Positions 15,918 to 24,856 of a stretch of DNA of 64,000 nt are shown piece after piece; position 1 is the stretch's first letter; each line of letters begins with the position of its first letter. Below the pieces are notes generated by a model that saw only the letters and a list, made by a program, of their open reading frames with translations, made no database searches and was not told the DNA's origin. This DNA is from an uncultured Collinsella sp. (GTDB taxonomy: Bacteria; Actinomycetota; Coriobacteriia; Coriobacteriales; Coriobacteriaceae), in NCBI GenBank assembly GCA_902479065.1, contig CABSNM010000005.1, positions 45,834 through 109,833 on the forward strand, written 5' to 3'. The position numbers were made by a program, and so were the translations under genes.

Positions 15918-16079
15918 AGCGTTATATGGACGAGTGGATTGGACGTTATTCGTCTGATTCTCGGAAGAACGTAGCAAATGGATGCGGATCACCGTGAAGA
16001 GTGGCGTTTTCCCCGATAAAACCGACCAAAATAAACCTGTCCCTTTTTGGCAGGGAACGTTGCCCCGACGAGCACGTCG

Positions 16080-16216
16080 GATTCCCGGGCCGGGCGGCAC
16101 AGGGGTTAAGTTTGTCGCGAGTTCCGCACGAGCCGGAGGCCACTTAATGTGGCCTCCGTGCGAGCCAGGACTGTAGAGCAGCAAACTTAACCCCTGTGCC
16201 GCCCGGACCGGGAATC
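16080..16216 (+). repeat. long hairpin element, copy B
   Basis: Arms 16080-16114 and 16182-16216 are inverted copies, identical at 34 of 35 positions. Between them is a 67-nt core: TCGCGAGTTCCGCACGA, an inner stem GGAGGCCAC / GTGGCCTCC around loop TTAAT, then AGGACTGTAGAGCAG. The core is shared with copy C (33334-33498) and, less well, copy A. The element lies between the anti-sigma terminator and the rpsL promoter. No gene is visible from 15918 to 16423. Confidence 0.92.
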
Positions 16217-16301
16217 TGCCCCCGCGCACAGAAGGGGATTCCTTTTGTGTAGGCTTTGCGGAAATATGGCTATTTTAGGATACGCCCGGCGGCGTGGTCT
16301 G

Positions 16302-16330
16302 TTGACGGCACAGCTAGCGCCACGTATCCT
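16302..16330 (+). promoter_or_regulatory. rpsL operon promoter
   Basis: TTGACG and TATCCT are spaced by exactly 17 nt, giving a 5' leader of ~85 nt. Just upstream, TAGGATACGCCCG (16277-16289) matches a motif also found before rplC and rplB. Confidence 0.7.
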
Positions 16331-16423
16331 ATCGAACTGCGTGTTTCGTAGGGGGATGCTGACCCCTCGATTCAAGCCGTTGCACTTTACAGAAAGCTGG
16401 AATCATTCGAGAAGGAGTACGCT

Positions 16424-16801
16424 TTGCCTACTATTAACCAGCTGGTTCGCCAGGGCCGTCGTTCCGTGCCCAAGAAGTCCAAGAACGCTGCTCTGCAGCA
16501 CAACTCCCAGAAGCGCGGCGTGTGCACCCGCGTCTTCACCACGAGCCCCAAGAAGCCGAACTCGGCTCTTCGTAAGGTTGCCCGTGTTCGCCTCGTCAAC
16601 GGCATCGAAGTTACCGCTTACATCCCGGGTGAGGGCCACAACCTGCAGGAGCACTCCATCGTGCTCGTCCGCGGCGGTCGTGTCCGTGACCTCCCTGGTG
16701 TCCGTTATCACGTCATCCGTGGCGCCTACGACGCTGCTCCGGTCCAGAACCGTATGCAGGCCCGTTCCAAGTACGGTGCTAAGCGCCCCAAGGCTAAATA
16801 A
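16424..16801 (+). CDS. rpsL: 30S ribosomal protein S12
   Basis: A 125-residue S12 beginning at TTG behind GAAGGAG. It has the diagnostic PTINQLVRQGR start, TTSPKKPNSALRKVARVRL with the lysine that streptomycin-resistance mutations change still present, and YIPGEGHNLQEHS. It is a decoding-centre component. It heads the rpsL-rpsG-fusA-rpsJ operon. Confidence 0.97.
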   Translation: MPTINQLVRQGRRSVPKKSKNAALQHNSQKRGVCTRVFTTSPKKPNSALRKVARVRLVNGIEVTAYIPGEGHNLQEHSIVLVRGGRVRDLPGVRYHVIRGAYDAAPVQNRMQARSKYGAKRPKAK

Positions 16802-16874
16802 GCCAGATAACGTTCTGATACTTTCGCCGTGTGCCGCCTAAGCGCCGCACGGTAGACACTTAAGGAGATTTCAC

Positions 16875-17348
16875 ATGCCGCGTCGTGCAGCAGCTAATCG
16901 TCGTGAGGTTCAGCCTGACGCCGTTTACAACAACCGCCTGGTGACTCAGCTCATCAACAAGGTCCTTCTTGACGGCAAGAAGGCCACCGCTGAGCGCATC
17001 GTTTACACCGCTTTCGAGATCGTTGCCGAGAAGTCCGAGGGTGGCGACGCTCTCGCTACCTTCAAGAAGGCTATGGACAACGTCAAGCCCACGCTCGAGG
17101 TTAAGCCCAAGCGTGTCGGTGGCGCTACCTATCAGGTCCCGATGGAGGTCAACTCCCGTCGTTCCACCGCTCTGGGTATCCGCTGGATCGTCAACTTCTC
17201 CCGCGCTCGCAAGGAGAAGACCATGGCCGAGCGTCTCGCCAACGAGATCCTCGACGCTTCCAACGGCCTGGGCGCTTCCGTCAAGAAGCGTGAGGACGTC
17301 TTCAAGATGGCCGAGGCCAACCGCGCGTTCTCTCACTATCGTTGGTAA
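16875..17348 (+). CDS. rpsG: 30S ribosomal protein S7
   Basis: A 157-residue S7, the assembly initiator of the 30S head. It starts PRRAAANRREV and contains VGGATYQVPMEV and the C-terminal KMAEANRAFSHYRW. AAGGAGATTTCAC precedes the ATG. It lies 73 nt after rpsL and 19 nt before fusA, the standard str-operon order. Confidence 0.97.
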   Translation: MPRRAAANRREVQPDAVYNNRLVTQLINKVLLDGKKATAERIVYTAFEIVAEKSEGGDALATFKKAMDNVKPTLEVKPKRVGGATYQVPMEVNSRRSTALGIRWIVNFSRARKEKTMAERLANEILDASNGLGASVKKREDVFKMAEANRAFSHYRW

Positions 17349-17367
17349 GTTAAGGTAAGGAACTAAC

Positions 17368-19467
17368 ATGGCTAAGCCTAAGTACAAGCTTTCCGATACC
17401 CGTAACATCGGCATCATGGCCCACATCGATGCCGGTAAGACCACCACGACCGAGCGTATTCTTTACTACACCGGTAAGACCCACAAGATCGGTGAGGTCC
17501 ATGAGGGCGCTGCCACCATGGACTGGATGGTTCAGGAGCAGGAGCGCGGCGTAACCATTACCTCCGCTGCTACCACGTGCTTCTGGAACAAGGACGGTAA
17601 GGACTACCGCATCCAGATCATCGACACCCCGGGCCACGTTGACTTCACCGCCGAGGTCGAGCGTTGCCTGCGCGTTCTCGATGGCGCTGTCGCCGTCTTC
17701 GACGCCGTTGCCGGCGTTCAGCCCCAGTCTGAGACCGTTTGGCGTCAGGCTTCTACCTTCAACGTCCCCCGCATCGCCTTCATCAACAAGTATGACCGCG
17801 TGGGCGCTGACTTCTTCAACGCTATCGAGACCATGAAGGATCGTCTCGACGCTAACGCCGTGGCCGCTCAGGTCCCGATGGGCGCCGAGGACAACTTCTG
17901 GGGCGTCATCGACCTGGTCACCATGACTGCATGGGACTTCAAGGCCGACGAGAAGGGCATGACCTACCCCGAGCCGATGGACGAGATCCCGGCTGAGTTT
18001 GCCGACATCGCTGCCACCAAGCGCGAGGAGCTCCTTGACGCTGCTGCCAGCTTTGACGACGAGCTCATGGAGAAGATCCTCATGGAGGAGGACTTCACCG
18101 TCGAGGAGCTCAAGGCCGCTCTGCGCAAGGGCGTTCTGGCCAACGAGCTCAACCTCGTCTTCGTGGGCTCCGCCTACAAGAACAAGGGCGTTCAGGAGCT
18201 GCTCGACGCTGTCGTCGACTACCTGCCCAGCCCGCTCGACGTTGAGGCCGTCACCGGTACCGATCCGGACACCGGCGAGGAGATCCAGCGTCATCCTTCC
18301 TTCGACGAGCCCTTCTCCGGCCTGGTCTTCAAGATCATGACCGACCCGTTCGTCGGTAAGCTCACCTATGTTCGCGTTTACTCCGGCCGCGCCGAGTCCG
18401 GCTCCTACGTGGTCAACGCTTCCAACGGTCAGCGCGAGCGCCTCGGCCGCATCCTCGAGATGAACGCCGCCGAGCGTATCGACCGTGACGACGCCGCCGC
18501 GGGCGACATCGTCGCTTGCGTCGGCTTCAAGAACTCCACCACCGGCGACACCCTGTGCGCTGAGGGCAAGGAGATCGTCCTCGAGAAGATCGAGTTCGCT
18601 AAGCCCGTTATCGACGTTGCCATCGAGCCCAAGACCAAGGCCGAGCAGGACAAGATGTCCCTGGCTCTGACCAAGCTCGCCGAGGAGGACCCGACCTTCC
18701 AGGTGTCCACCAACCACGAGACCGGCCAGACCATCATCGCCGGCATGGGCGAGCTGCACCTCGAGATCATCGTCGACCGTCTGCTCCGCGAGTTCAAGGT
18801 TGACGCTAACGTTGGTAAGCCCCAGGTTGCCTACCGCGAGACCGCTGGTCACGACGTCGAGAAGGCTGAGGGCAAGTTCGTCCGTCAGTCCGGTGGTCGC
18901 GGTCAGTACGGCCACGCCGTCATCAAGCTCGAGAAGATGGAGGAGGGCTTCGGCTACGAGTTCGTCAACGCTATCGTCGGCGGCGTCGTGCCCAAGGAGT
19001 ACATCCCGTCCATCGACAAGGGCATCCAGGAGGCCCTGAACACCGGTGTTATCGCCGGCTTCCCGGTCCTCGACGTTAAGGTCACCCTGTTCGACGGTTC
19101 TTACCACGAGGTCGACTCCTCCGAGGCCGCCTTCAAGATCGCCGGTTCCATGGCTATCAAGGACGCCCTCAAGAAGTCCGATCCGCAGCTGCTCGAGCCG
19201 ATCATGGCTGTTGAGGTCGAGACCCCCGAGCAGTACATGGGCGACGTTATGGGCAACCTCTCCGGTCGCCGCGGCAAGATCGAGGGTATGGAGGATCGCA
19301 AGAACAGCAAGCTCATCCGTGCCAAGGTGCCGCTGGGCGAGATGTTCGGTTACGCTACCGACCTTCGCTCCCAGACCCAGGGCCGTGCATCCTACACGAT
19401 GCAGTTCGACTCTTATGAGCCCGCGCCCAAGTCCATCGTGGACGAGGTCATGAGCAAGAACGCCTAA
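17368..19467 (+). CDS. fusA: translation elongation factor G
   Basis: A 699-residue EF-G, full length. The GTPase motifs are AHIDAGKTTTTERIL (P-loop), DTPGHVDF (G3) and NKYD (G4); domains III-V follow with RQSGGRGQYGHAVIKLE and the C-terminal ATDLRSQTQGRASYTMQF. It drives translocation and, with RRF, ribosome recycling. A tuf gene, which normally follows fusA, is absent here; rpsJ follows directly after 60 nt. Confidence 0.98.
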   Translation: MAKPKYKLSDTRNIGIMAHIDAGKTTTTERILYYTGKTHKIGEVHEGAATMDWMVQEQERGVTITSAATTCFWNKDGKDYRIQIIDTPGHVDFTAEVERCLRVLDGAVAVFDAVAGVQPQSETVWRQASTFNVPRIAFINKYDRVGADFFNAIETMKDRLDANAVAAQVPMGAEDNFWGVIDLVTMTAWDFKADEKGMTYPEPMDEIPAEFADIAATKREELLDAAASFDDELMEKILMEEDFTVEELKAALRKGVLANELNLVFVGSAYKNKGVQELLDAVVDYLPSPLDVEAVTGTDPDTGEEIQRHPSFDEPFSGLVFKIMTDPFVGKLTYVRVYSGRAESGSYVVNASNGQRERLGRILEMNAAERIDRDDAAAGDIVACVGFKNSTTGDTLCAEGKEIVLEKIEFAKPVIDVAIEPKTKAEQDKMSLALTKLAEEDPTFQVSTNHETGQTIIAGMGELHLEIIVDRLLREFKVDANVGKPQVAYRETAGHDVEKAEGKFVRQSGGRGQYGHAVIKLEKMEEGFGYEFVNAIVGGVVPKEYIPSIDKGIQEALNTGVIAGFPVLDVKVTLFDGSYHEVDSSEAAFKIAGSMAIKDALKKSDPQLLEPIMAVEVETPEQYMGDVMGNLSGRRGKIEGMEDRKNSKLIRAKVPLGEMFGYATDLRSQTQGRASYTMQFDSYEPAPKSIVDEVMSKNA

Positions 19468-19527
19468 GTTCGAGCTCCCTGTTACGTAATCCGCGAGAAC
19501 ATCTCTCGCACTCTTTGGAGGTTTAAG

Positions 19528-19836
19528 TTGGCTACCCAGAAGATCCGCATTCGCCTCAAGGGCTATGATCACGAGGTCGTCGATCAGTCCGCGAAGCTCA
19601 TCGTCGAGACCGCTCAGAAGACCGGCGCTCGCGTTTCCGGTCCTGTCCCCCTGCCCACCGAGCGCAACCTGTACACGGTTATCCGCTCGCCGCACGTGAA
19701 CAAGGACTCCCGTGAGCAGTTCGAGATGCGCACCCACAAGCGCCTCATCGACATCCTCGACCCCACCTCGGGCACTGTTGATTCGCTTATGCGTCTCGAC
19801 CTCCCCGCTGGCGTCGACATCGACATCAAGCTCTAA
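19528..19836 (+). CDS. rpsJ: 30S ribosomal protein S10 (NusE)
   Basis: A 102-residue S10 starting at TTG behind GGAGG. It contains IRIRLKGYDHEVVDQS, GPVPLPTE and SPHVNKDSREQFEMRTHKR. S10 is both a 30S head protein and the NusE antitermination factor. It normally opens the S10 operon before rplC, but here it is the last gene of the str operon, closed by a terminator, while rplC is ~13.9 kb away. Confidence 0.97.
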   Translation: MATQKIRIRLKGYDHEVVDQSAKLIVETAQKTGARVSGPVPLPTERNLYTVIRSPHVNKDSREQFEMRTHKRLIDILDPTSGTVDSLMRLDLPAGVDIDIKL

Positions 19837-19854
19837 GCGATATCCTCATAGCTT

Positions 19855-19893
19855 AAAGGGCCCCGCTGCCGTTACGGTAGCGGGGCCCTTTTG
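19855..19893 (+). terminator. terminator after rpsJ
   Basis: AAAGGGCCCCGCTGCCG pairs with CGGTAGCGGGGCCCTTTT, an unusually strong stem of ~17 bp with a short T run. The convergent birA may use it on the other strand as well. Confidence 0.9.
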
Positions 19894-19951
19894 TTTTGAG
19901 TTTAGATTTTGGGATAGCGAATTCGTCTGCCGAGCCGACGGCTGCGGTGCC

Positions 19952-20728
19952 CTATTCGCTCAGGGGGCGCAAGGATGCTTCTTCGAAGTGGAAGACGCAC
20001 AAGCCGCTCTCGGTCTCAATGCTTGCGCGGCCGCAATCGTCGACCGTTCTAAATATGCCTCGTGCCAGCTCGTCTCCAGCGGGGGAGCGGGCGATAACGT
20101 GCTTCCCGATCCAATTGAGGTGAGCGATATATTCGTCGTGGACGGGCGCGAGCGGACCGGCGTCTTCTTCCTTGGCGTTGAGGCGCTCTGCCCAGGTATC
20201 TACAGCGTCTATAACTGCGTGATAGACCTCATCGAGGAGCATGTCGACGGCGGGAACGCTCTCGTTGAGGTCCGAGAGGCCAATTGCCGCCAGGCCGCCA
20301 TCGGGCACCTCTTGGGGCGTGTAGTTTACGTTGACACCAATGCCGCAGACGGCGAAAGGTTTGCCTTCGTTATCGCGTGCGGCCTCGACCAGAATGCCGC
20401 CGAGCTTGCGTCCTCGCGCGACCAGGTCGTTGGGCCACTTGAGGGCTATTTCGCTTGCAAGGCCTTGCTTTTCGAGTGCTTCGAGCACCGCTAGGCCGCT
20501 GACGGCGGCAAGACCAGAGTACTTTGCGGGATTAACGCATGGACGCAGGACAATCGAAAGCAATAGGTTGCCGGCGGTTGAATCCCACTTGTGGCCGCGC
20601 CGGCCGCGTCCTGCCGTTTGCGCGCGGGCGGCAAGTCCTGTGCCGTGCGGCGCACCCTGTTTTCCTGCCTCGAGCAGGTCATCGTTGGTCGATCCGGTTA
20701 CATCGACAATCGTTAATTGGGCATCCAT
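19952..20728 (-). CDS. birA: biotin--[acetyl-CoA-carboxylase] ligase
   Basis: A 258-residue monofunctional biotin protein ligase. The biotin/ATP-binding signature is near residues 34-48 (AARAQTAGRGRRGHKW), followed by LKWPNDLVARGRKLGGILVE, both diagnostic. The start was placed at the ATG preceded by AAGGAGG; a longer frame would add 27 unconserved residues. No N-terminal winged-helix domain is present, so it should not be a biotin-operon repressor. It is divergent from the fatty-acid operon whose accB product it would modify. Confidence 0.92.
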   Translation of the reverse strand: MDAQLTIVDVTGSTNDDLLEAGKQGAPHGTGLAARAQTAGRGRRGHKWDSTAGNLLLSIVLRPCVNPAKYSGLAAVSGLAVLEALEKQGLASEIALKWPNDLVARGRKLGGILVEAARDNEGKPFAVCGIGVNVNYTPQEVPDGGLAAIGLSDLNESVPAVDMLLDEVYHAVIDAVDTWAERLNAKEEDAGPLAPVHDEYIAHLNWIGKHVIARSPAGDELARGIFRTVDDCGRASIETESGLCVFHFEEASLRPLSE

Positions 20729-20822
20729 AGCGGCTGCTACCTCCTTATTGAATAAGTGAATGACGCAATGGTGTCGAGAGATAGACACAATGTGAAGCCT
20801 TTGTCGCATTTGGACAATTTAA

Positions 20823-20886
20823 TGTTAACACGTCAACAATGACTGAAATGCGTTATCCTCTCTTGGTCGATGTAAACACGTCAACA
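20823..20886. promoter_or_regulatory. twin operator-like sites in the birA-fabH promoter region
   Basis: TGTTAACACGTCAACA (20823-20838) and TGTAAACACGTCAACA (20871-20886) are near-identical partial palindromes (TGTTnAC..GTnAACA), 48 bp apart start to start. They bracket a likely promoter (TTATCC at ~20853) and the second lies only 18 nt before the fabH start. Their spacing and position suit a repressor of fatty-acid synthesis that could also affect birA. Confidence 0.6.
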
Positions 20887-20904
20887 ACTCAAAGGAGGTT
20901 AGTG

Positions 20905-21864
20905 ATGAGTTTCACGATTCTTGGAACAGGTTCGGCACTTCCTGAGCGCAGTGTTTCCAATGACGAGCTGTCTGAGTTCCTCGATACCTCGGATGAGTGG
21001 ATTTTTACTCGCACAGGTATCAAGAGCCGCCACGTCTGCACCACCGAGTCACTTGACGACCTTGCCGTAGCAGCGAGCGAGCGGGCACTCCAGGTGTCCG
21101 GGATCGACGCGAGCCAGCTGGATCTGATCGTCTGCTCGACGACGACGGGTGACCACCTTGTTCCCGCCGAGGCGTGTGCCGTTGCTGAGCGACTAGGCGC
21201 GACGTGCCCTGCCTTCGATGTCTCGGCGGCTTGTGCCGGCTTCGTATTTGCGCTCGATGTCGCCGAGGGCTATATCGCCCGCAGCCGTGCCGAGCGCGTG
21301 CTTGTTGTTGCTGCCGAGCAGATGACGCGCGCGCTCGAGTGGACCGACCGTGCCACCTGCGTGCTATTTGGCGATGGGGCAGGCGCCGCAGTGATTGAAG
21401 CTGGGGGAGACAACCCCCTTGCCGTTGAGCTTTCGACGGCGCCCGACGTCGAGACGTTGCGCGTTCCCGGTCTGGTCGGTACGTCGCCGTTTAAGGCCTC
21501 CGCAGATAGCGCGAGTGTGCTGTCCATGAATGGCCGCCGCGTGTTCAAGTTCGGCGTCAACGCCATCTGCGACACGGTCCATAAGCTTGCGATCGATGCG
21601 GGCATTTCGGTCGAAGACATCGATCATTTTGTATTCCATCAGGCTAACGAACGAATCCTGAGCCAGGCGGTCAAGCGCCTGGGCGTGCCGGACGAGCGCG
21701 TGGTTCGCACGTTGCGCGAGACCGGCAACATTTCGAGCGCATGCATTCCGCTTGCCCTCGACCGGCTGGCAAACGCCGGTGCACTTCACACGGGCGACAC
21801 GATCGCCTTGGTTGGATTTGGCGCCGGTCTGGATATAGGTGGCTATCTGCTTCGTTGGAAGTAG
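20905..21864 (+). CDS. fabH: 3-oxoacyl-[ACP] synthase III (KAS III)
   Basis: A 319-residue initiating condensing enzyme joining an acyl-CoA primer to malonyl-ACP. The catalytic triad is visible: Cys110 in DVSAACAGF, His245 in FVFHQANER and Asn275 in ETGNISSA. GTGSALPE is the usual N-terminus. The ATG at 20905 has AAAGGAGG upstream; an earlier in-frame ATG would lie within the operator region. It is first in a ten-gene fatty-acid operon. Confidence 0.96.
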   Translation: MSFTILGTGSALPERSVSNDELSEFLDTSDEWIFTRTGIKSRHVCTTESLDDLAVAASERALQVSGIDASQLDLIVCSTTTGDHLVPAEACAVAERLGATCPAFDVSAACAGFVFALDVAEGYIARSRAERVLVVAAEQMTRALEWTDRATCVLFGDGAGAAVIEAGGDNPLAVELSTAPDVETLRVPGLVGTSPFKASADSASVLSMNGRRVFKFGVNAICDTVHKLAIDAGISVEDIDHFVFHQANERILSQAVKRLGVPDERVVRTLRETGNISSACIPLALDRLANAGALHTGDTIALVGFGAGLDIGGYLLRWK

Positions 21865-21915
21865 TCGCACATAGGAAATAAAAACGCCCTAGGGCACAAC
21901 CAAAGGAGAACTACC

Positions 21916-22152
21916 ATGGCAGATCAGAAGACCTTCGAGCGCGTTTGCGACGTTATCCGCGAGACCGCTGGCCTTGACGACGTTGAGATGAAGCCCGAGT
22001 CCACGCTCGAGGAGATTGGTCTCGACAGCCTGGGCACCGTCGAGATCCTCGTCGCCGTCGAGGATGAGTTTGGCATCCAGCTCGATACCGAGGAGAACCC
22101 CAAGACGGTCGGCGAGTTCGCCGATACGGTCGAGGCGGCATTGGAGAAGTAG
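21916..22152 (+). CDS. acpP: acyl carrier protein
   Basis: A 78-residue ACP carrying the phosphopantetheine serine at position 38 in GLDSLGTVEILVAVEDEFGI. It tethers growing acyl chains for the enzymes encoded around it. AAAGGAG precedes the ATG. It is acidic as expected. Confidence 0.96.
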   Translation: MADQKTFERVCDVIRETAGLDDVEMKPESTLEEIGLDSLGTVEILVAVEDEFGIQLDTEENPKTVGEFADTVEAALEK

Positions 22153-22154
22153 AG

Positions 22155-23099
22155 ATGCTCAAGACTCCTCTCTGCGATCTGCTCGGCATCGAAAAGCCCG
22201 TGTTCCAGGGCGGTATGGCCTGGATTGCCGATGCCTCGCTGGCGTCCGCAGTGTCCGAGGCGGGTGGCTTAGGCATCATTGCGGCCATGAACGCCGACGC
22301 CAACTGGCTGCGCGACCAGATTCACGAGCTGCGCGCCAGGACGGATAAGCCCTTTGGCGTCAACGTCATGCTCATGAGCCCGTTCGCCGACGAGGTTGCA
22401 CAGGTCGTGATTGACGAGCGAGTGCCGGTCGTCGTGACGGGCGCCGGCAATCCCGCCAAGTACATGAAGGCGTGGAACGAGGCGGGCATCAAGGTCATCC
22501 CGGTCGTTGCCTCGGTGGCGCTGGCGCGCCTCGTGGCACGTCGTGGAGCCACGGCGGTTGTTGCCGAGGGTACCGAATCGGGCGGCCATATTGGCGAGAC
22601 CTCGACGATGGCACTGGTGCCGCAGGTCGTCGATGCGGTTGACATTCCCGTCGTGGCCGCCGGCGGTATTGCCGACGGCCGCGGCGTGGCGGCCGCCTTT
22701 ATGCTGGGCGCCGAAGGCGTGCAAGTGGGTACGCGCTTTCTGGTCGCAGACGAGTGCACCGTCTCGGAGCAGTACAAAGAGATGGTCCTGAAGGCCAACG
22801 ACACTTCAACGCGTGCGACCGGTCGCTCGACGGGACATCCAGTGCGCGCCCTCAAGAGCCCCTTCACCAACGCCTATGCCAAGAGCGAGGGTTCCGGCGC
22901 GAGTGCCGAGGAGCTCGGTGCTATGGGAACCGGTGCGCTGCGTAAGGCCGCCAAGGACGGCAATTACGAAGAGGGTTCGTTTTTGTGTGGACAGATTGCC
23001 GGCATGGTTAGCGAGCGCCAGAGCGCACGCGAAATCGTTGACGATCTGGTCGATGGCGCCGAGCGCGTCCTGAAGGGTGCGTCCGCATGGGTAGCGTAG
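22155..23099 (+). CDS. fabK: enoyl-[ACP] reductase II (FMN-dependent)
   Basis: A 314-residue TIM-barrel flavoprotein of the FabK/nitronate monooxygenase family: PVFQGGMAWIADASLASAVS at the N-terminus, GTESGGHIG with the family histidine, and AAGGIADGRGVAAAFMLGAEGV for FMN phosphate binding. Its place between acpP and fabD supports the enoyl reductase role. No fabI is in the window, and FabK enzymes are typically triclosan-insensitive. It starts 2 nt after acpP. Confidence 0.93.
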   Translation: MLKTPLCDLLGIEKPVFQGGMAWIADASLASAVSEAGGLGIIAAMNADANWLRDQIHELRARTDKPFGVNVMLMSPFADEVAQVVIDERVPVVVTGAGNPAKYMKAWNEAGIKVIPVVASVALARLVARRGATAVVAEGTESGGHIGETSTMALVPQVVDAVDIPVVAAGGIADGRGVAAAFMLGAEGVQVGTRFLVADECTVSEQYKEMVLKANDTSTRATGRSTGHPVRALKSPFTNAYAKSEGSGASAEELGAMGTGALRKAAKDGNYEEGSFLCGQIAGMVSERQSAREIVDDLVDGAERVLKGASAWVA

Positions 23100-24013
23100 C
23101 GTTTCTGTTTGCCGGCCAGGGTGCCCAACACCCCGCGATGGGCGTCGACCTGATCGAGACATCGCCGGCGGCCGCCGAGGTGTTCACCATTGCCGACGAG
23201 GTGCGCCCGGGGACCAGCGAGCAGTGCCGGAGCGCCTCCAAGGAGGAGCTCTCGCAGACCGAGAACACGCAGCCGTGCGTGTTCGTTCACGACCTGGCAG
23301 CGGCTATCGCCCTGCGTGAGCGCGGCGTGGTGCCTGCCGCCTGTGCGGGATTCTCGCTGGGCGAGGTCGCCGCGCTCACCTTTGCGGGAGCGTTCGATAC
23401 GCGAGCGGGCTTTGAGCTTGTGTGCGAGCGCGCGGCGCTGATGGCCGCGGCTGCCGAGCGCCATCCGGGCGGCATGCGCGCCGTCATCAAGCTCGATGCG
23501 GCGCAAGTCGAGGGCCTGGCAAAACAGGCCGGCGAGGACTGCTGGCCAGTCAACTACAACAGCCCGCAGCAGACGGTTGTGGCCGGAGCGCCCGAGGCGC
23601 TGCAGGAGCTCGACGTCCTAGTAAAAGAGGCTGGCGGCCGCGCTATGAAAGTCGCGGTGTCGGGTGCATTTCATAGCCCCTATATGGCAGAGGCGACTGA
23701 GGGGCTGGTGACGTATATCCAAGACGGCCACGTTCCGTCTTCGCTGCTAATTCCGGTTATGGCAAACATGACGGCGGCGCCCTATCCGGCGGACCCGCGA
23801 GCGGCATCGGATGTCTTGGCCAACCAGGTGAGCCATGCCGTGCGTTGGGCCGACACGCTGCACACTCTGCAGGATCAGGGTATCGACACGTTTATTGAGG
23901 TCGGCCCTGGCAAAACGCTGTCGGGCCTGGTCAAGCGTACGCTGAGCGACGTTCGCGTGTATTCGTGCGAAACGGCCGAGCAGGTCGCAGCTATTGCCGA
24001 CGAGCTCGCATAG
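23087..24013 (+). CDS. fabD: malonyl-CoA:ACP transacylase
   Basis: A 308-residue acyltransferase. LFAGQGAQHPAMG opens the protein, the nucleophile is Ser90 in AGFSLGEVAAL (Phe where most have His), and the partner is His196 in GAFHSPYM. It loads malonate onto ACP. The start overlaps the end of fabK by 13 nt, implying coupled translation. Confidence 0.95.
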   Translation: MGSVAFLFAGQGAQHPAMGVDLIETSPAAAEVFTIADEVRPGTSEQCRSASKEELSQTENTQPCVFVHDLAAAIALRERGVVPAACAGFSLGEVAALTFAGAFDTRAGFELVCERAALMAAAAERHPGGMRAVIKLDAAQVEGLAKQAGEDCWPVNYNSPQQTVVAGAPEALQELDVLVKEAGGRAMKVAVSGAFHSPYMAEATEGLVTYIQDGHVPSSLLIPVMANMTAAPYPADPRAASDVLANQVSHAVRWADTLHTLQDQGIDTFIEVGPGKTLSGLVKRTLSDVRVYSCETAEQVAAIADELA

Positions 24014-24043
24014 TCCACAGGGCTGTAACCCGAAAGGAATGAC

Positions 24044-24817
24044 ATGGGCAACTTGAACAACGGCGCGCTCGAGCGCAACGACTCGCGTCGCGTGGCACTG
24101 GTCACGGGCGGCTCGCGCGGTATCGGCCGCGCTTGTGCGGTTGGCTTGGCGCAGGACGGCTTTGATATCGCTGTCGTCTATGCCGGCAGCGTCGATGCGG
24201 CGCGCGAGACGTGCGAGGCCTGCGAGGCATCTGGCGCCACGGCGCGCGCATATCAATGTGACGTGGCCGACCCCGCCGCCGTCAACACATGCGTGGAAGC
24301 GGTCCTCAACGACTTTGGCTCCATTTGGGCGCTCGTCAACAACGCCGGCATCACGCGCGACGGCCTGCTCATGCGTATGGGTGACGATGCCTTCGACCGC
24401 GTGCTCGATGTCAATCTCAAGGGCACGTTCAATACGACGCGCGCACTCACCAAGACCTTTATGCGCCAGCGCGGCGGTTGCGTCATCAACATGAGCTCGG
24501 TTGTGGGCCTGATGGGCAATGCCGGGCAGGCCAACTACGCTGCCTCTAAGGCGGGCGTGATCGGCCTGACCAAGGCGGTAGCGCGCGAGCTTGCGCCCCG
24601 CGGCGTACGAGTGAACGCGGTCGCACCCGGGTTTGTCGAGACCGATATGACGGCAAAGCTATCGGATAAGGTGCGTGCGGCGTGCGAGGAGCAGATTCCC
24701 CTGAGGCGCATGGCGCGCCCCGAGGAAGTGGCCGGCGTGGTGCGCTTTTTGGCGAGCGATGCGGCTGCCTACATTACGGGCGAGGTCGTACGCGTCGACG
24801 GCGGAATGGCGATGTAG
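24044..24817 (+). CDS. fabG: 3-oxoacyl-[ACP] reductase
   Basis: A 257-residue short-chain dehydrogenase with the NADPH-binding TGGSRGIGRA at residues 21-30, NNAGITRDGLLMRM, the catalytic serine in INMSSVVG and YAASKAG, and a C-terminal YITGEVVRVDGGMAM typical of FabG. It reduces the beta-keto group after condensation. AAAGGAATGAC precedes the ATG. Confidence 0.96.
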   Translation: MGNLNNGALERNDSRRVALVTGGSRGIGRACAVGLAQDGFDIAVVYAGSVDAARETCEACEASGATARAYQCDVADPAAVNTCVEAVLNDFGSIWALVNNAGITRDGLLMRMGDDAFDRVLDVNLKGTFNTTRALTKTFMRQRGGCVINMSSVVGLMGNAGQANYAASKAGVIGLTKAVARELAPRGVRVNAVAPGFVETDMTAKLSDKVRAACEEQIPLRRMARPEEVAGVVRFLASDAAAYITGEVVRVDGGMAM

Positions 24818-24856
24818 AAACCAGGGCCGAAGAACGGCTTGGATGAGGAGACCATG

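Noticed and set aside
17350..19737. 795-codon minus-strand frame opposite fusA and rpsJ
   Set aside because: fusA and rpsJ are unambiguous; the antisense product is Leu/Val/Gly-rich without motifs.
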